Source of the DNA: UBA9732 sp052170315
GTDB lineage: Bacteria > Spirochaetota > Spirochaetia > Sphaerochaetales > Sphaerochaetaceae
NCBI GenBank assembly: GCA_052170315.1
Contig: JBQNAT010000016.1
Span: forward strand, 1-44,895
Direction: 5' to 3'
DNA length: 44,895 nt
Both the position numbers and the translations under genes were made by a program. Numbering within the stretch: the stretch's first letter is position 1; every line of letters begins with the position of its first letter. The notes beneath the pieces are model-generated. The model was not told where the DNA came from. It saw only the letters and a program-made list of their open reading frames with translations, and searched no databases. Shown here one piece after another: positions 8,191-15,853 of this stretch.

Positions 8191-9258
8191 GTGGCTGACT
8201 ACGGTCTCAGATGTAAAAACGTAAAGAAAACTTATCCGAAACTGGCTCTGAACCTTGACTTTACCGTCAACAGCAAAGAACTGATATCCATCATAGGTCC
8301 GTCAGGCTGCGGTAAAAGCACTGCTCTCAGGCTTCTCAGCGGGCTTGTCAGACCGGATTCGGGTTTGATAGCCATAAACGGGGATGATGTTACAAATTTA
8401 AAAACGGAAAAGCGTAAAACGGCTATCATTTTAAATGATTACAGTCTTTTTCCCCATATGGATGTAGAGCGCAACGTAAGCTATCCTATGAAAACTCTCA
8501 AGCTTTCCAAAGAAGAGATTATGGCAGAGGTGCGAAGGCTTCTTGAGATTGTGAACCTTACAGGCTATGGAAAACGCAGCATAGAGGATCTAACTCCCGT
8601 GGATAAGTTCAGAGTGGCTCTTGCCCGCGCTTTGGCGTCAAAGCCCGAGCTCCTGCTTCTGGACGAGGTTTTTTCTTCTCTTGATGAAAAGGTAAGCATT
8701 GCGTTGAGAAGTGAGATTCGGGAAATGCTCAAAAAGTCTGAAGTCATGGCTATTTTGGCTACAAACAACCAGAAAGAAGCCTTTAGCATTTCAGACCGAG
8801 TAATTGTGCTCAGAAGCGGAAAGATTGAACAGATGGGAACGCCCGAAGAGATATACAGAAGACCGGCAACCGAGTATACTGCGACTTTTGCAGGCGAATG
8901 CAACATACTTCCATATGATGTGATACTTAAAACCCTGAAGGTTCCTGAAACTGAACGTTCAAAAGTCATCTACCAGTGCTTTGGCCCAGAGCACAGGCTT
9001 TTGTTCAGGCCTGAAGACATGGTTGTAAACGACATGCCGGGCCTGCCCTTCCCTGAGTTTTACCCTCATCTGCGCTTTGAAAACGCTAAGATTATAAGAA
9101 GCGAATATCTTGGAAAGGAGTACCTTGTTACCGCCCAGTATGACGAATACATAATAAAGGTATACACAGTCTACAAGCCTGCATCGGACTACATAACCGC
9201 AGGCATAAGAATGACCAAGATACTTGAATTCAACAACGGAAAACTCACCAGACATTAA
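8191..9258 (+). CDS. ABC ATPase with degenerate signature, Q- and H-loops
   Basis: This 355-residue ATPase of the CysA/FbpC/PotA type has Walker A GPSGCGKST (36-44), Walker B LLLLDE (154-159) and a C-terminal regulatory-type domain. Several motifs are unusual. The signature normally reading LSGGQ is LTPVD (134-138). The Q-loop glutamine is Asn82 in LNDYSLFPHM. The H-loop histidine is Asn192 in ATNNQKEA. The reading frame is intact, and codon use looks like that of its neighbours, so this is not simple decay. The gene begins with GTG right after the permease stop and is preceded by AGAGGG. It probably forms an importer with the permease, with altered or weak ATP turnover. The homodimer would have two degenerate sites. 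Confidence 0.85.
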   Translation: MADYGLRCKNVKKTYPKLALNLDFTVNSKELISIIGPSGCGKSTALRLLSGLVRPDSGLIAINGDDVTNLKTEKRKTAIILNDYSLFPHMDVERNVSYPMKTLKLSKEEIMAEVRRLLEIVNLTGYGKRSIEDLTPVDKFRVALARALASKPELLLLDEVFSSLDEKVSIALRSEIREMLKKSEVMAILATNNQKEAFSISDRVIVLRSGKIEQMGTPEEIYRRPATEYTATFAGECNILPYDVILKTLKVPETERSKVIYQCFGPEHRLLFRPEDMVVNDMPGLPFPEFYPHLRFENAKIIRSEYLGKEYLVTAQYDEYIIKVYTVYKPASDYITAGIRMTKILEFNNGKLTRH

Positions 9259-9288
9259 AAAAGCTGCCGTTTTTTCCTTCACGGCAGC
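9257..9288 (-). terminator. Rho-independent terminator of the 9313-10215 gene
   Basis: On the minus strand an 8-bp GCTGCCGT/ACGGCAGC stem with a 10-nt loop is followed by TTTTTT. On the plus strand the stem lies just after the ABC ATPase but has only a poor T tract, so it mainly serves the minus-strand gene. Confidence 0.75.
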
Positions 9289-9312
9289 CTTATTACAGGT
9301 TCTATATCGCTA

Positions 9313-10215
9313 TTATTTCTTCTTATGCGCCTTATGAGAGCCCTTGTTCGCCCACAGACTGTTAAGAACCTCAAGCTCAAGCTCCTCGGTAAGCGGAGTA
9401 TAAGGATTAATACGCTCCGTCTTTCTCATGGAAAGCTCTTTTCCGGTCAGCAGCATATAAATGTCGCTGTAGCCGTCTGCCGCCCTTTCAAGGGCAATTG
9501 CCTTCTGGGATAAAATCTCCCTGTCGGCTTCAAACTTCTTCTTCCGGGCTCTCAGGGCTTTTCTCTTTGCATTGAATTCAGCTTTCTGCTCGTCTGTTGC
9601 GTCCTTAGGGGTCTTCGCCGCCTTTATCAGGGCATCAATTTCCGCAATCTTCTCTGCAAATCCGGCCTGCTCGTTCAGGCATTCGTCACAACCTGCGGAA
9701 GATGTTTTGCAGACCATCTTTACAAAGTTCGGGCTTATACGCTTCTTCGCATTCTTCTTTGAAATAGCCTCCGTGAGGTCATCTTCTTCATCGGAATAGT
9801 CTTCCTCTTCTTCATATGAATCCTCAGATGCAGGTACAGGCTTCTCAACAGTCTCGGGCTCCGGTTTGGTTTCAAAAACGGGTTCCGCAACAGGTTCATT
9901 AACGGGAGCAGTCCACTGCTTCTTTTCCACTACAGGCTCTGTATTCTCAACTGACTTGAGATTCGGAGCAACTGTCTGCTTCTTTTTCGGATGAAGAAGG
10001 TTAAAAAGCCTGCTGTGGCTTGGTTCCGCTACCTTTGTGCCCTTCTTTGCCTTCTTACCTGACGGCTCCGGCGCGGACGATTTTGAATTTGACGCTCTTA
10101 TCAGAGCCTCGCGTTCGGCTCGTGTCATTTCAACGCCGTTGTAGGTCACGAGATAACTTTTACCTTTATCTCTGCTCTTTGATGCCAGTTTGATGACTTT
10201 GTTCTTTTTCGACAT
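9313..10215 (-). CDS. Hypothetical acidic linker / coiled-coil protein
   Basis: I do not recognise this 300-residue protein. A short basic N-terminus (SKKNKVIKLASKS) leads into a disordered P/E/K-rich region (about 45-125) with a strongly acidic patch of E, D, S and Y (about 130-147). A Lys/Ala-rich helical region follows (about 180-245), likely a coiled coil. Two cysteines occur in AGCDECLN. There is no signal peptide or membrane segment. The tail is again basic (KGSHKAHKKK). A GGAG ribosome site precedes the ATG. The gene is flanked by its own promoter and terminator, so it looks monocistronic. A structural or nucleic-acid-associated role is possible but only a guess. Confidence 0.65.
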   Translation of the reverse strand: MSKKNKVIKLASKSRDKGKSYLVTYNGVEMTRAEREALIRASNSKSSAPEPSGKKAKKGTKVAEPSHSRLFNLLHPKKKQTVAPNLKSVENTEPVVEKKQWTAPVNEPVAEPVFETKPEPETVEKPVPASEDSYEEEEDYSDEEDDLTEAISKKNAKKRISPNFVKMVCKTSSAGCDECLNEQAGFAEKIAEIDALIKAAKTPKDATDEQKAEFNAKRKALRARKKKFEADREILSQKAIALERAADGYSDIYMLLTGKELSMRKTERINPYTPLTEELELEVLNSLWANKGSHKAHKKK

Positions 10216-10241
10216 AGATGCTCCGTTCAGTTACTTCTTAC

Positions 10242-10269
10242 ATAATAATACAGAATTTATCATTTTCAA
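10242..10269 (-). promoter_or_regulatory. Promoter of the 9313-10215 gene
   Basis: On the minus strand TTGAAA (10269-10264), a 16-nt spacer and TATTAT (10247-10242) lie upstream of a leader of about 20 nt that carries GGAG before the ATG. This is a conventional leadered promoter. Confidence 0.45.
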
Positions 10270-10300
10270 CCGCGATTTTAAATTTCGGCAGGAAAAATCC

Positions 10301-12463
10301 TCAGGAGTCGAATTTCATATCTTTTATGTTCTGTATCTCATCACGAAGGACGGCGGCCCTTTCAAACTCAAGTTCCTTGGCGGCCCTGAGCATTTCGCTC
10401 TCAAGCTCCCTGATATACTTCTTTCTCTGAGATGAATCCAGAAGATTGTAGCCGGCCTTCCTGATGCGTATGTCCTGCTTTTCATCTGCAGCGGTATCCT
10501 CGCGTTCACGTTCAAGAATATCCTCAACGGCCTTTACAATGGATTTTGGCGTAATATTGTGCTCTTCGTTGTACTTCATCTGGATTGCGCGACGCCCACG
10601 TGTTTCGGAAATAGCCTCCTTCATGGAATCGCTGATTCTGTCCGCGTACATGATTACACGTCCGTTTACGTTTCGCGCAGCTCTTCCTATGGTCTGAATA
10701 AGGGATGTGGTGCTTCGTAAAAAACCGATTTTATCGGCATCAAGGATGGCAACAAGGGCAACTTCAGGGAGGTCAAGGCCTTCTCTCAGCAGGTTTATGC
10801 CCACAAGCACATCAAATTCTCCCGCTCTGAGATCCCTGAGTATTTCAACACGCTCTATGGTCTCGATTTCCGAGTGAAGGTAACGTACACGAACCCCTTT
10901 TGAAGCAAAAAAATCTGAAATATCTTCAGCCATTTTTTTGGTAAGGGTTGTTACCAGTACTCTTTCGCCCGAGGCCGTACAATGTCTTATTTCACCGAAA
11001 AGGTCCTCGATCTGACCTTCTGTAGGACGGACGGTGATATCCGGGTCAAGAAGGCCCGTGGGTCTTATAACCTGAGTGACAACACGGGAGGAGACGGCTT
11101 TTTCAAGCTTGCCGGGAGTTGCGGAGACAAAGATGCGCTGTCCGGTGACGCTGTCGAATTCGTCGAATTTCAAAGGACGGTTGTCCAGAGCGGACGGGAG
11201 ACGGAAACCGTACTGCACAAGATTTGACTTTCTGGAATGGTCGCCCTCGTACATGGCTCCCACCTGCGGCAGGGTGACGTGGGACTCGTCAATGAAAGTC
11301 AAAAAATCAGGCTGGAAATAATCAAGAAGAACGGCAGGTCTTTCACCCGCCGTCCTGTTTGAAAGCGGACGGCTGTAGTTTTCAATTCCCGGGCAGTAGC
11401 CAAGCTCCTGAAGCATTTCTATATCGTACTCAACCCGGGTTTTTATCCTTTCGGCCTCTACAGGACGACCCGTATTCACAAAGTACTCATACTGGGCTTC
11501 CATTTCGCTCTTTATTCGCCCGATTGCGGCTATGACCTGCTCTTTTGGCATGACGAACTGTTTTGCCGGATAAAGCGTGAAGCTGTCCTGCATATTCTGT
11601 TTTTCGCCTGTCAGCGGGTCGAACCACTGTATGCTCTCAATGGTGTCCCAGTCCAGCGTTATGCGAACAGCGTTATCCAGATAAGGCGGACAGATTTCAA
11701 TTATATCTCCGTGAGCTCTGAAACTTCCGTGAGAAAGAACCGCATCATTTCGTTCGTACTGCATACGCGCAAGCTGTTCAAGCTCCGCCCTGTGGTCAAA
11801 GACCTGCCCACATCTGAAAACATGTGTCATATCGCGCAGGGAAACGGGATTTGCAAGACTGAAGATGCATGAAACCGTTGCGACTACAATTACATCGCGT
11901 CTCTCCATAAGGGAAAAAGACGCGGAAAGCCGCATCCTGTCTATTTCATCGTTCACATCGGCATCTTTTTCTATGTACAGGTCCTTACCCGGCACATAGG
12001 CTTCAGGCTGGTAGTAATCGTAGGTAGAGACAAAGTACTCCACCCTGTTTTCCGGGAAAAACGATTTAAATTCCCTGAAAAGCTGGGCGGCAAGCGTTTT
12101 GTTGTGGGAAAGCACCAGAGTGGGACGTTGTACCTTCTCTATGATTTTAGCCATGGTGAAGGTCTTTCCCGACCCCGTAACTCCTTTCAGGGTCTGAAAA
12201 CGGTCTCCGTCAAGTACGCCCTGAGAAAGCTTGTCTATAGCCTGCTGCTGATCTCCTGAAACATCATATGGCGAATGTACCACAAAAGGCTTGTCCACCC
12301 ATTTAACGGAGCCGTGCACGTTGTATACCATGTCTCCGCCCCAGGAAGAGTCAACCTCTGCGGTGCCCGGGCCGTCAGGGCCTGAATGGAACTTCGGAGC
12401 CTCAAAGTCGCGTCCCGGCGCCTGAAGCCTGAAAGATTCGGAAGGAAACTTATTATCAGTCAT
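10301..12463 (-). CDS. uvrB: Excinuclease ABC subunit B
   Basis: UvrB is the helicase-like damage-verification subunit of nucleotide excision repair and works with UvrA and UvrC. Walker A GVTGSGKT lies at residues 94-101, helicase motifs follow, and the C-terminal UVR domain (RKKYIRELESEM...LRDEIQNIK) is intact. The 720-residue product carries about 55 extra N-terminal residues compared with E. coli, where Walker A is near residue 39. The extra part is low complexity. An internal ATG at 12331 with GGAG close upstream would give 676 residues, the usual length. The 12463 start sits 5 nt after htrA with AGG upstream. The choice between the two is open. Confidence 0.93.
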   Translation of the reverse strand: MTDNKFPSESFRLQAPGRDFEAPKFHSGPDGPGTAEVDSSWGGDMVYNVHGSVKWVDKPFVVHSPYDVSGDQQQAIDKLSQGVLDGDRFQTLKGVTGSGKTFTMAKIIEKVQRPTLVLSHNKTLAAQLFREFKSFFPENRVEYFVSTYDYYQPEAYVPGKDLYIEKDADVNDEIDRMRLSASFSLMERRDVIVVATVSCIFSLANPVSLRDMTHVFRCGQVFDHRAELEQLARMQYERNDAVLSHGSFRAHGDIIEICPPYLDNAVRITLDWDTIESIQWFDPLTGEKQNMQDSFTLYPAKQFVMPKEQVIAAIGRIKSEMEAQYEYFVNTGRPVEAERIKTRVEYDIEMLQELGYCPGIENYSRPLSNRTAGERPAVLLDYFQPDFLTFIDESHVTLPQVGAMYEGDHSRKSNLVQYGFRLPSALDNRPLKFDEFDSVTGQRIFVSATPGKLEKAVSSRVVTQVIRPTGLLDPDITVRPTEGQIEDLFGEIRHCTASGERVLVTTLTKKMAEDISDFFASKGVRVRYLHSEIETIERVEILRDLRAGEFDVLVGINLLREGLDLPEVALVAILDADKIGFLRSTTSLIQTIGRAARNVNGRVIMYADRISDSMKEAISETRGRRAIQMKYNEEHNITPKSIVKAVEDILEREREDTAADEKQDIRIRKAGYNLLDSSQRKKYIRELESEMLRAAKELEFERAAVLRDEIQNIKDMKFDS

Positions 12464-12468
12464 AGCGC

Positions 12469-13752
12469 TTACCTGTTTATCCAGCTGAGGTTTTCTTCCG
12501 TTCTTTCAACAAGAGTAACGTTCATCTTTACCGTACTGCCGTTTCTGTCAGCCACAACCTGCACAACATCGCCCGGCTTTGTGTTCGACAAAGCGGTAAA
12601 CAGGTCATTGTAGTCTGAAACCTGATAGCCGTTTATCCATGTTATGATGTCGCCTCCAAGATAGATAACGGATGAGCCGTAGAGTACCTGCCTTGTTCCG
12701 GCTTTCAGCCCCGCCTGATCAGCATAACCGCCCGGAACAATCTGGCTAACCAGCAGTCCGCTTGAAACCTTTAAGTCGGCATAATCGATGATAGTCTGTG
12801 AAAGCTGTACCGGTACCATGTCAAGCCAGCCCCTGCTTACCTTGCCAAGGTTTACAAGGTCTTTGACTGAAGCCGCGGCAGTGTTTGAAGCAACCGCGAA
12901 GTTCATTCCCTGGCTTGTGCCGCTTGTGCTGTATATTGAAGTATTTATTCCTATAACTTCTCCCGCGGTATTCAGAAGCGGGCCTCCCGAGTTTCCGGGG
13001 TTAATTGGGGAGCTTGTCTGAACCATACCAAGGAGAACATTGCCGCTTTCGTCCCTTATGGGCCGGCTGAGACCTGAAATAATGCCTGTAACCATTGTCC
13101 TGTCATAGCCGAACGGGTTTCCTATAGCTATGACCTTCTGCCCGACAAGAAGAGAGTCGGAATCACCGAAGGAAAGAACACTTATCTCCGCGCCGTCGGC
13201 AGGACTTATTTTTATGACCGCGATGTCGTTTTCCTTGTCCGAACCTATGAGCCGAGCCTCATAGACGGAACCGTCGTAAAGCGAAACCGTGATTATTGAC
13301 GCGCCTTCAATGACATGGTTGTTGGTCACTATAAGACCGTCCGTAGAGATGAAAAAGCCGGAACCGGTGTCGCTTTCAGGTACTGCGTCAAAATAGGACG
13401 AGTCGTCTGAAACCCGGGTTTCTATGTGAACAACCGCCCTGTTGCTTTTTGAAAAAATAGCAATATTCTGAAGCTCATCGTCGCTGTATGTCCATGACGC
13501 GGTATCGCCCAGAAAAAGCGTAACCCCGGATTCTCCGTAGTAAATATTGTCAACGGGAACTCCTGCCATCTCAAGAAGACCTTTTTCCCCGTAGGTTTCC
13601 ATGACTTCCGTAAGGGCGGTCCTAAGCTCTTCCACCCTCTGCCTGGACTGTATTGAGTTTGTCCATTGCACAAGAAGCATGGCAGCTATTACAGCTATAA
13701 TTATGGATACGGTTATTATCAGGATTCTGACGAATCTGTTTTCAATCTTCAT
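12469..13752 (-). CDS. htrA: HtrA/DegP-like periplasmic serine protease (S1C)
   Basis: This is a membrane-anchored quality-control protease of 427 residues. One N-terminal membrane segment (about 8-28) is followed by a linker, a trypsin-like domain with catalytic His146 (TNNHV), Asp176 (NDIAV) and Ser255 (GNSGGP), and a single C-terminal PDZ domain (about 305-400). One PDZ domain matches DegS/YdgD-type rather than two-PDZ DegP architecture. It lies between apbE and uvrB. Besides readthrough from apbE it appears to have its own promoter ending 6 nt before its ATG. Confidence 0.9.
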   Translation of the reverse strand: MKIENRFVRILIITVSIIIAVIAAMLLVQWTNSIQSRQRVEELRTALTEVMETYGEKGLLEMAGVPVDNIYYGESGVTLFLGDTASWTYSDDELQNIAIFSKSNRAVVHIETRVSDDSSYFDAVPESDTGSGFFISTDGLIVTNNHVIEGASIITVSLYDGSVYEARLIGSDKENDIAVIKISPADGAEISVLSFGDSDSLLVGQKVIAIGNPFGYDRTMVTGIISGLSRPIRDESGNVLLGMVQTSSPINPGNSGGPLLNTAGEVIGINTSIYSTSGTSQGMNFAVASNTAAASVKDLVNLGKVSRGWLDMVPVQLSQTIIDYADLKVSSGLLVSQIVPGGYADQAGLKAGTRQVLYGSSVIYLGGDIITWINGYQVSDYNDLFTALSNTKPGDVVQVVADRNGSTVKMNVTLVERTEENLSWINR

Positions 13753-13787
13753 GTGAAAATACTACTCCAAAATGTCGGAATTGCCAA
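13753..13787 (-). promoter_or_regulatory. Internal leaderless-type promoter of htrA
   Basis: On the minus strand TTGGCA (13787-13782), a 17-nt spacer and TAGTAT (13764-13759) are followed by 6 nt and then the ATG of htrA. The element overlaps the last codons and stop of apbE. A GGAG also occurs 12 nt before the ATG, too far away for an ideal ribosome site. Confidence 0.45.
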
Positions 13788-14823
13788 CTCTGACAACAGT
13801 TCTTCCGTCTTCGCCGTCAAGAAGGAAAACGGCATAGTATTCTCCGAATTCTTTCTTCAGTACAGCTTGCGCGCCTTCCGGCCCCAAAACAAAGAAAGCC
13901 GTGCTCAGAGCATCGCATACGGCGGAGGATTTTCCGATAACGGAAACCGAAAGCACGTTATTTTCTATGCTCCTGCCTGTTGCGGGGTCCAGAATATGGG
14001 AATAAACGTGACCATCCTCAGCCACAAGACACCGTTCGTAGCTTCCGCTTGTAACAACCGAAAGGTCCTTTACGCTCACAGCTTCAAAAAATCCTCCGCG
14101 CCCATCATCAGGATTACGCAGGCCAATTCTGAACGCCCTTGAACCGAAAGCAACCGGCTTAACTCCCATAACATAGAGATTCCCGCCGAAATCTATCGCG
14201 GCGTTTCTTATGCCCTTAGACTTCAAAACACTGTACGCAAGGTCTGCGGCCCAACCCTTTCCCACGGCTCCCAAGTTTATCTGAGTGCCTTTTTCAGTAA
14301 GTTTTATAAAAAATTTGCCGTCTTCTTCCTTTAACAGGATATTATCAGTATTGCAGTCTGCAAGAAGTCTGTCTGTCTCTTCCCTATCGGGAACCCCGGC
14401 GTTTTCGGTTCCGATGCCCCAGAGGGAAATAAGGCTGCCTAAAGCGCAGTTCAACGCGCCGTTCGTGGCTTTGCCCATTTCAAGCGCAAAACGCATTATA
14501 TCATAGGTCTGTTTTGAAACTTCCGTCCATATATCCGTACCTGCCGCCGAATTCACGGCGTAAACTTCACTGTAGCTGAGCGTTGCGCTTATATTGTTCT
14601 CAAGCTCCGTTACGGCATCCCATGCGCTGTTCATAGCCGCCTTTGCCTTTGAAGTGCCTCCGAAAAGAGAGCTTGTGTAAACAGTTATTGTACAGTAGGT
14701 GTCAAGACAGAAACGGTTCGAAGAAACGCTTTCAGTCCTTGATATGAAAACAAGCACGGAAATAAAGAGTATTATGGCTATAATGACTGAAGTGACTATA
14801 AGCGAGATACTGCCCTTTTTCAC
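13762..14823 (-). CDS. apbE: FAD:protein FMN transferase (ApbE), membrane-anchored
   Basis: ApbE covalently attaches FMN to threonine of target flavoproteins (such as Rnf/Nqr subunits) on the outer face of the cytoplasmic membrane. The 353-residue protein has an uncleaved-looking N-terminal membrane segment (about 7-27) without a lipobox. Family motifs include LDTYCTITVY, NLGAVGKGWA, IDFGGN and HILDPATGRS. It starts with GTG inside ATGTGA, so it overlaps the stop of the upstream kinase by 4 nt and is translationally coupled to it. No target flavoprotein gene is in the window. Confidence 0.88.
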   Translation of the reverse strand: MKKGSISLIVTSVIIAIILFISVLVFISRTESVSSNRFCLDTYCTITVYTSSLFGGTSKAKAAMNSAWDAVTELENNISATLSYSEVYAVNSAAGTDIWTEVSKQTYDIMRFALEMGKATNGALNCALGSLISLWGIGTENAGVPDREETDRLLADCNTDNILLKEEDGKFFIKLTEKGTQINLGAVGKGWAADLAYSVLKSKGIRNAAIDFGGNLYVMGVKPVAFGSRAFRIGLRNPDDGRGGFFEAVSVKDLSVVTSGSYERCLVAEDGHVYSHILDPATGRSIENNVLSVSVIGKSSAVCDALSTAFFVLGPEGAQAVLKKEFGEYYAVFLLDGEDGRTVVRVGNSDILE

Positions 14824-15740
14824 ATTTCATCCTTATACGGAGGGTCGCAGCCTTCCTTAGTGCAGTTCAGGGCGGCGGCCTTTGAAGCATAGCGCAGAAT
14901 ATCTTCTATTGTTTTTCTGTCAAGATCCGCAACATCTTCTATAAGGCCACGGCTCTGCAGGCAGGTCATTACCGCAGCGTCAAAAGCATCACCGCACCCT
15001 ATTGTATTGACAATCCTTTCCACAGAGAAAACCGGGCAGTCAACCTTGAAGAACTTGGTATACCATGTACTTCCCCTGCTCCCGCGCGTCACAATCAGAT
15101 TCCATTCGCAAAGACCGGCAAAACGTTTTTCAGCAACCTCCATATCAACTCCGGTGAACAGAAACTCTATGTCATCCTCGCTGACCTTTACAACATCGCA
15201 TCCGCCGGCAAGACCCAGAATGAAGCGTCTGTAGGCTTCGGGATTCGAAATAAGGGAAGGTCTGACATTCGGGTCAAGAAACATCTTAGGCCTTGACTTC
15301 ATCCTGTATATTGCGGGGACAATAGCGTCGCATCCCGGCTCCATGACAAGTGATATGGAGCCAAGGAAAGCCATATCAACATCAGTCTGATTGCATAATA
15401 CCGAATATAATTCGTCTTCTGTAATGCTGCAGGCTGCCGTTCCCTCATAATCAAACACATAATTTGCGTTGCCTTTTTCATCCAGCAAGGCCTTGCTGCA
15501 AAGAGTCCTTTCCTTTGCGCCGCACAGCGCGGGGTCAAAAAGCATCTCATTGTCTATCATTTTTTCAAGAATCATCCTGCCGTACGCATCGTCCGATATT
15601 TTCCCGAAATAGGTTATGGACGCTCCAAGCCTTGACGCCGCAAGCGCAACGTTAAACGGACAGCCCCCGACCGTCTCTTTTTTGTTTATTCCGTCTTCGG
15701 TTATGACATCTATCAATGACTCGCCAATTGCCGCTATCAT
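14820..15740 (-). CDS. PfkB-family sugar kinase (fructokinase-like)
   Basis: This 306-residue kinase phosphorylates a sugar with ATP. The N-terminal GGCPFNVALAASRLG motif and the C-terminal anion-hole/catalytic motif GCGDAFDAAV mark the PfkB family. The second motif is usually GAGD, and a cysteine replaces the alanine here. The overall layout resembles fructokinase, but the substrate cannot be fixed from sequence. A strong GAGGAGG ribosome site precedes the ATG. It heads a minus-strand run with apbE, htrA and uvrB and is divergent from glnS. Confidence 0.8.
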   Translation of the reverse strand: MIAAIGESLIDVITEDGINKKETVGGCPFNVALAASRLGASITYFGKISDDAYGRMILEKMIDNEMLFDPALCGAKERTLCSKALLDEKGNANYVFDYEGTAACSITEDELYSVLCNQTDVDMAFLGSISLVMEPGCDAIVPAIYRMKSRPKMFLDPNVRPSLISNPEAYRRFILGLAGGCDVVKVSEDDIEFLFTGVDMEVAEKRFAGLCEWNLIVTRGSRGSTWYTKFFKVDCPVFSVERIVNTIGCGDAFDAAVMTCLQSRGLIEDVADLDRKTIEDILRYASKAAALNCTKEGCDPPYKDEM

Positions 15741-15801
15741 TAAAACCTCCTCTGCGGATGATACTCAGATAATACTACATATGGAGGAATCTTTCCATTT
15801 A

Positions 15802-15817
15802 TGTTATAATCTGCTAT
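15802..15817 (+). promoter_or_regulatory. Extended -10 promoter of glnS
   Basis: TGT followed by TATAAT (15805-15810) forms an extended -10. Transcription would start near 15817, leaving a leader of about 37 nt with GCGGAGG before the glnS ATG. Confidence 0.5.
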
Positions 15818-15853
15818 CATGCGTGCCCCTTTGGAAGGACAGCGGAGGAACAC

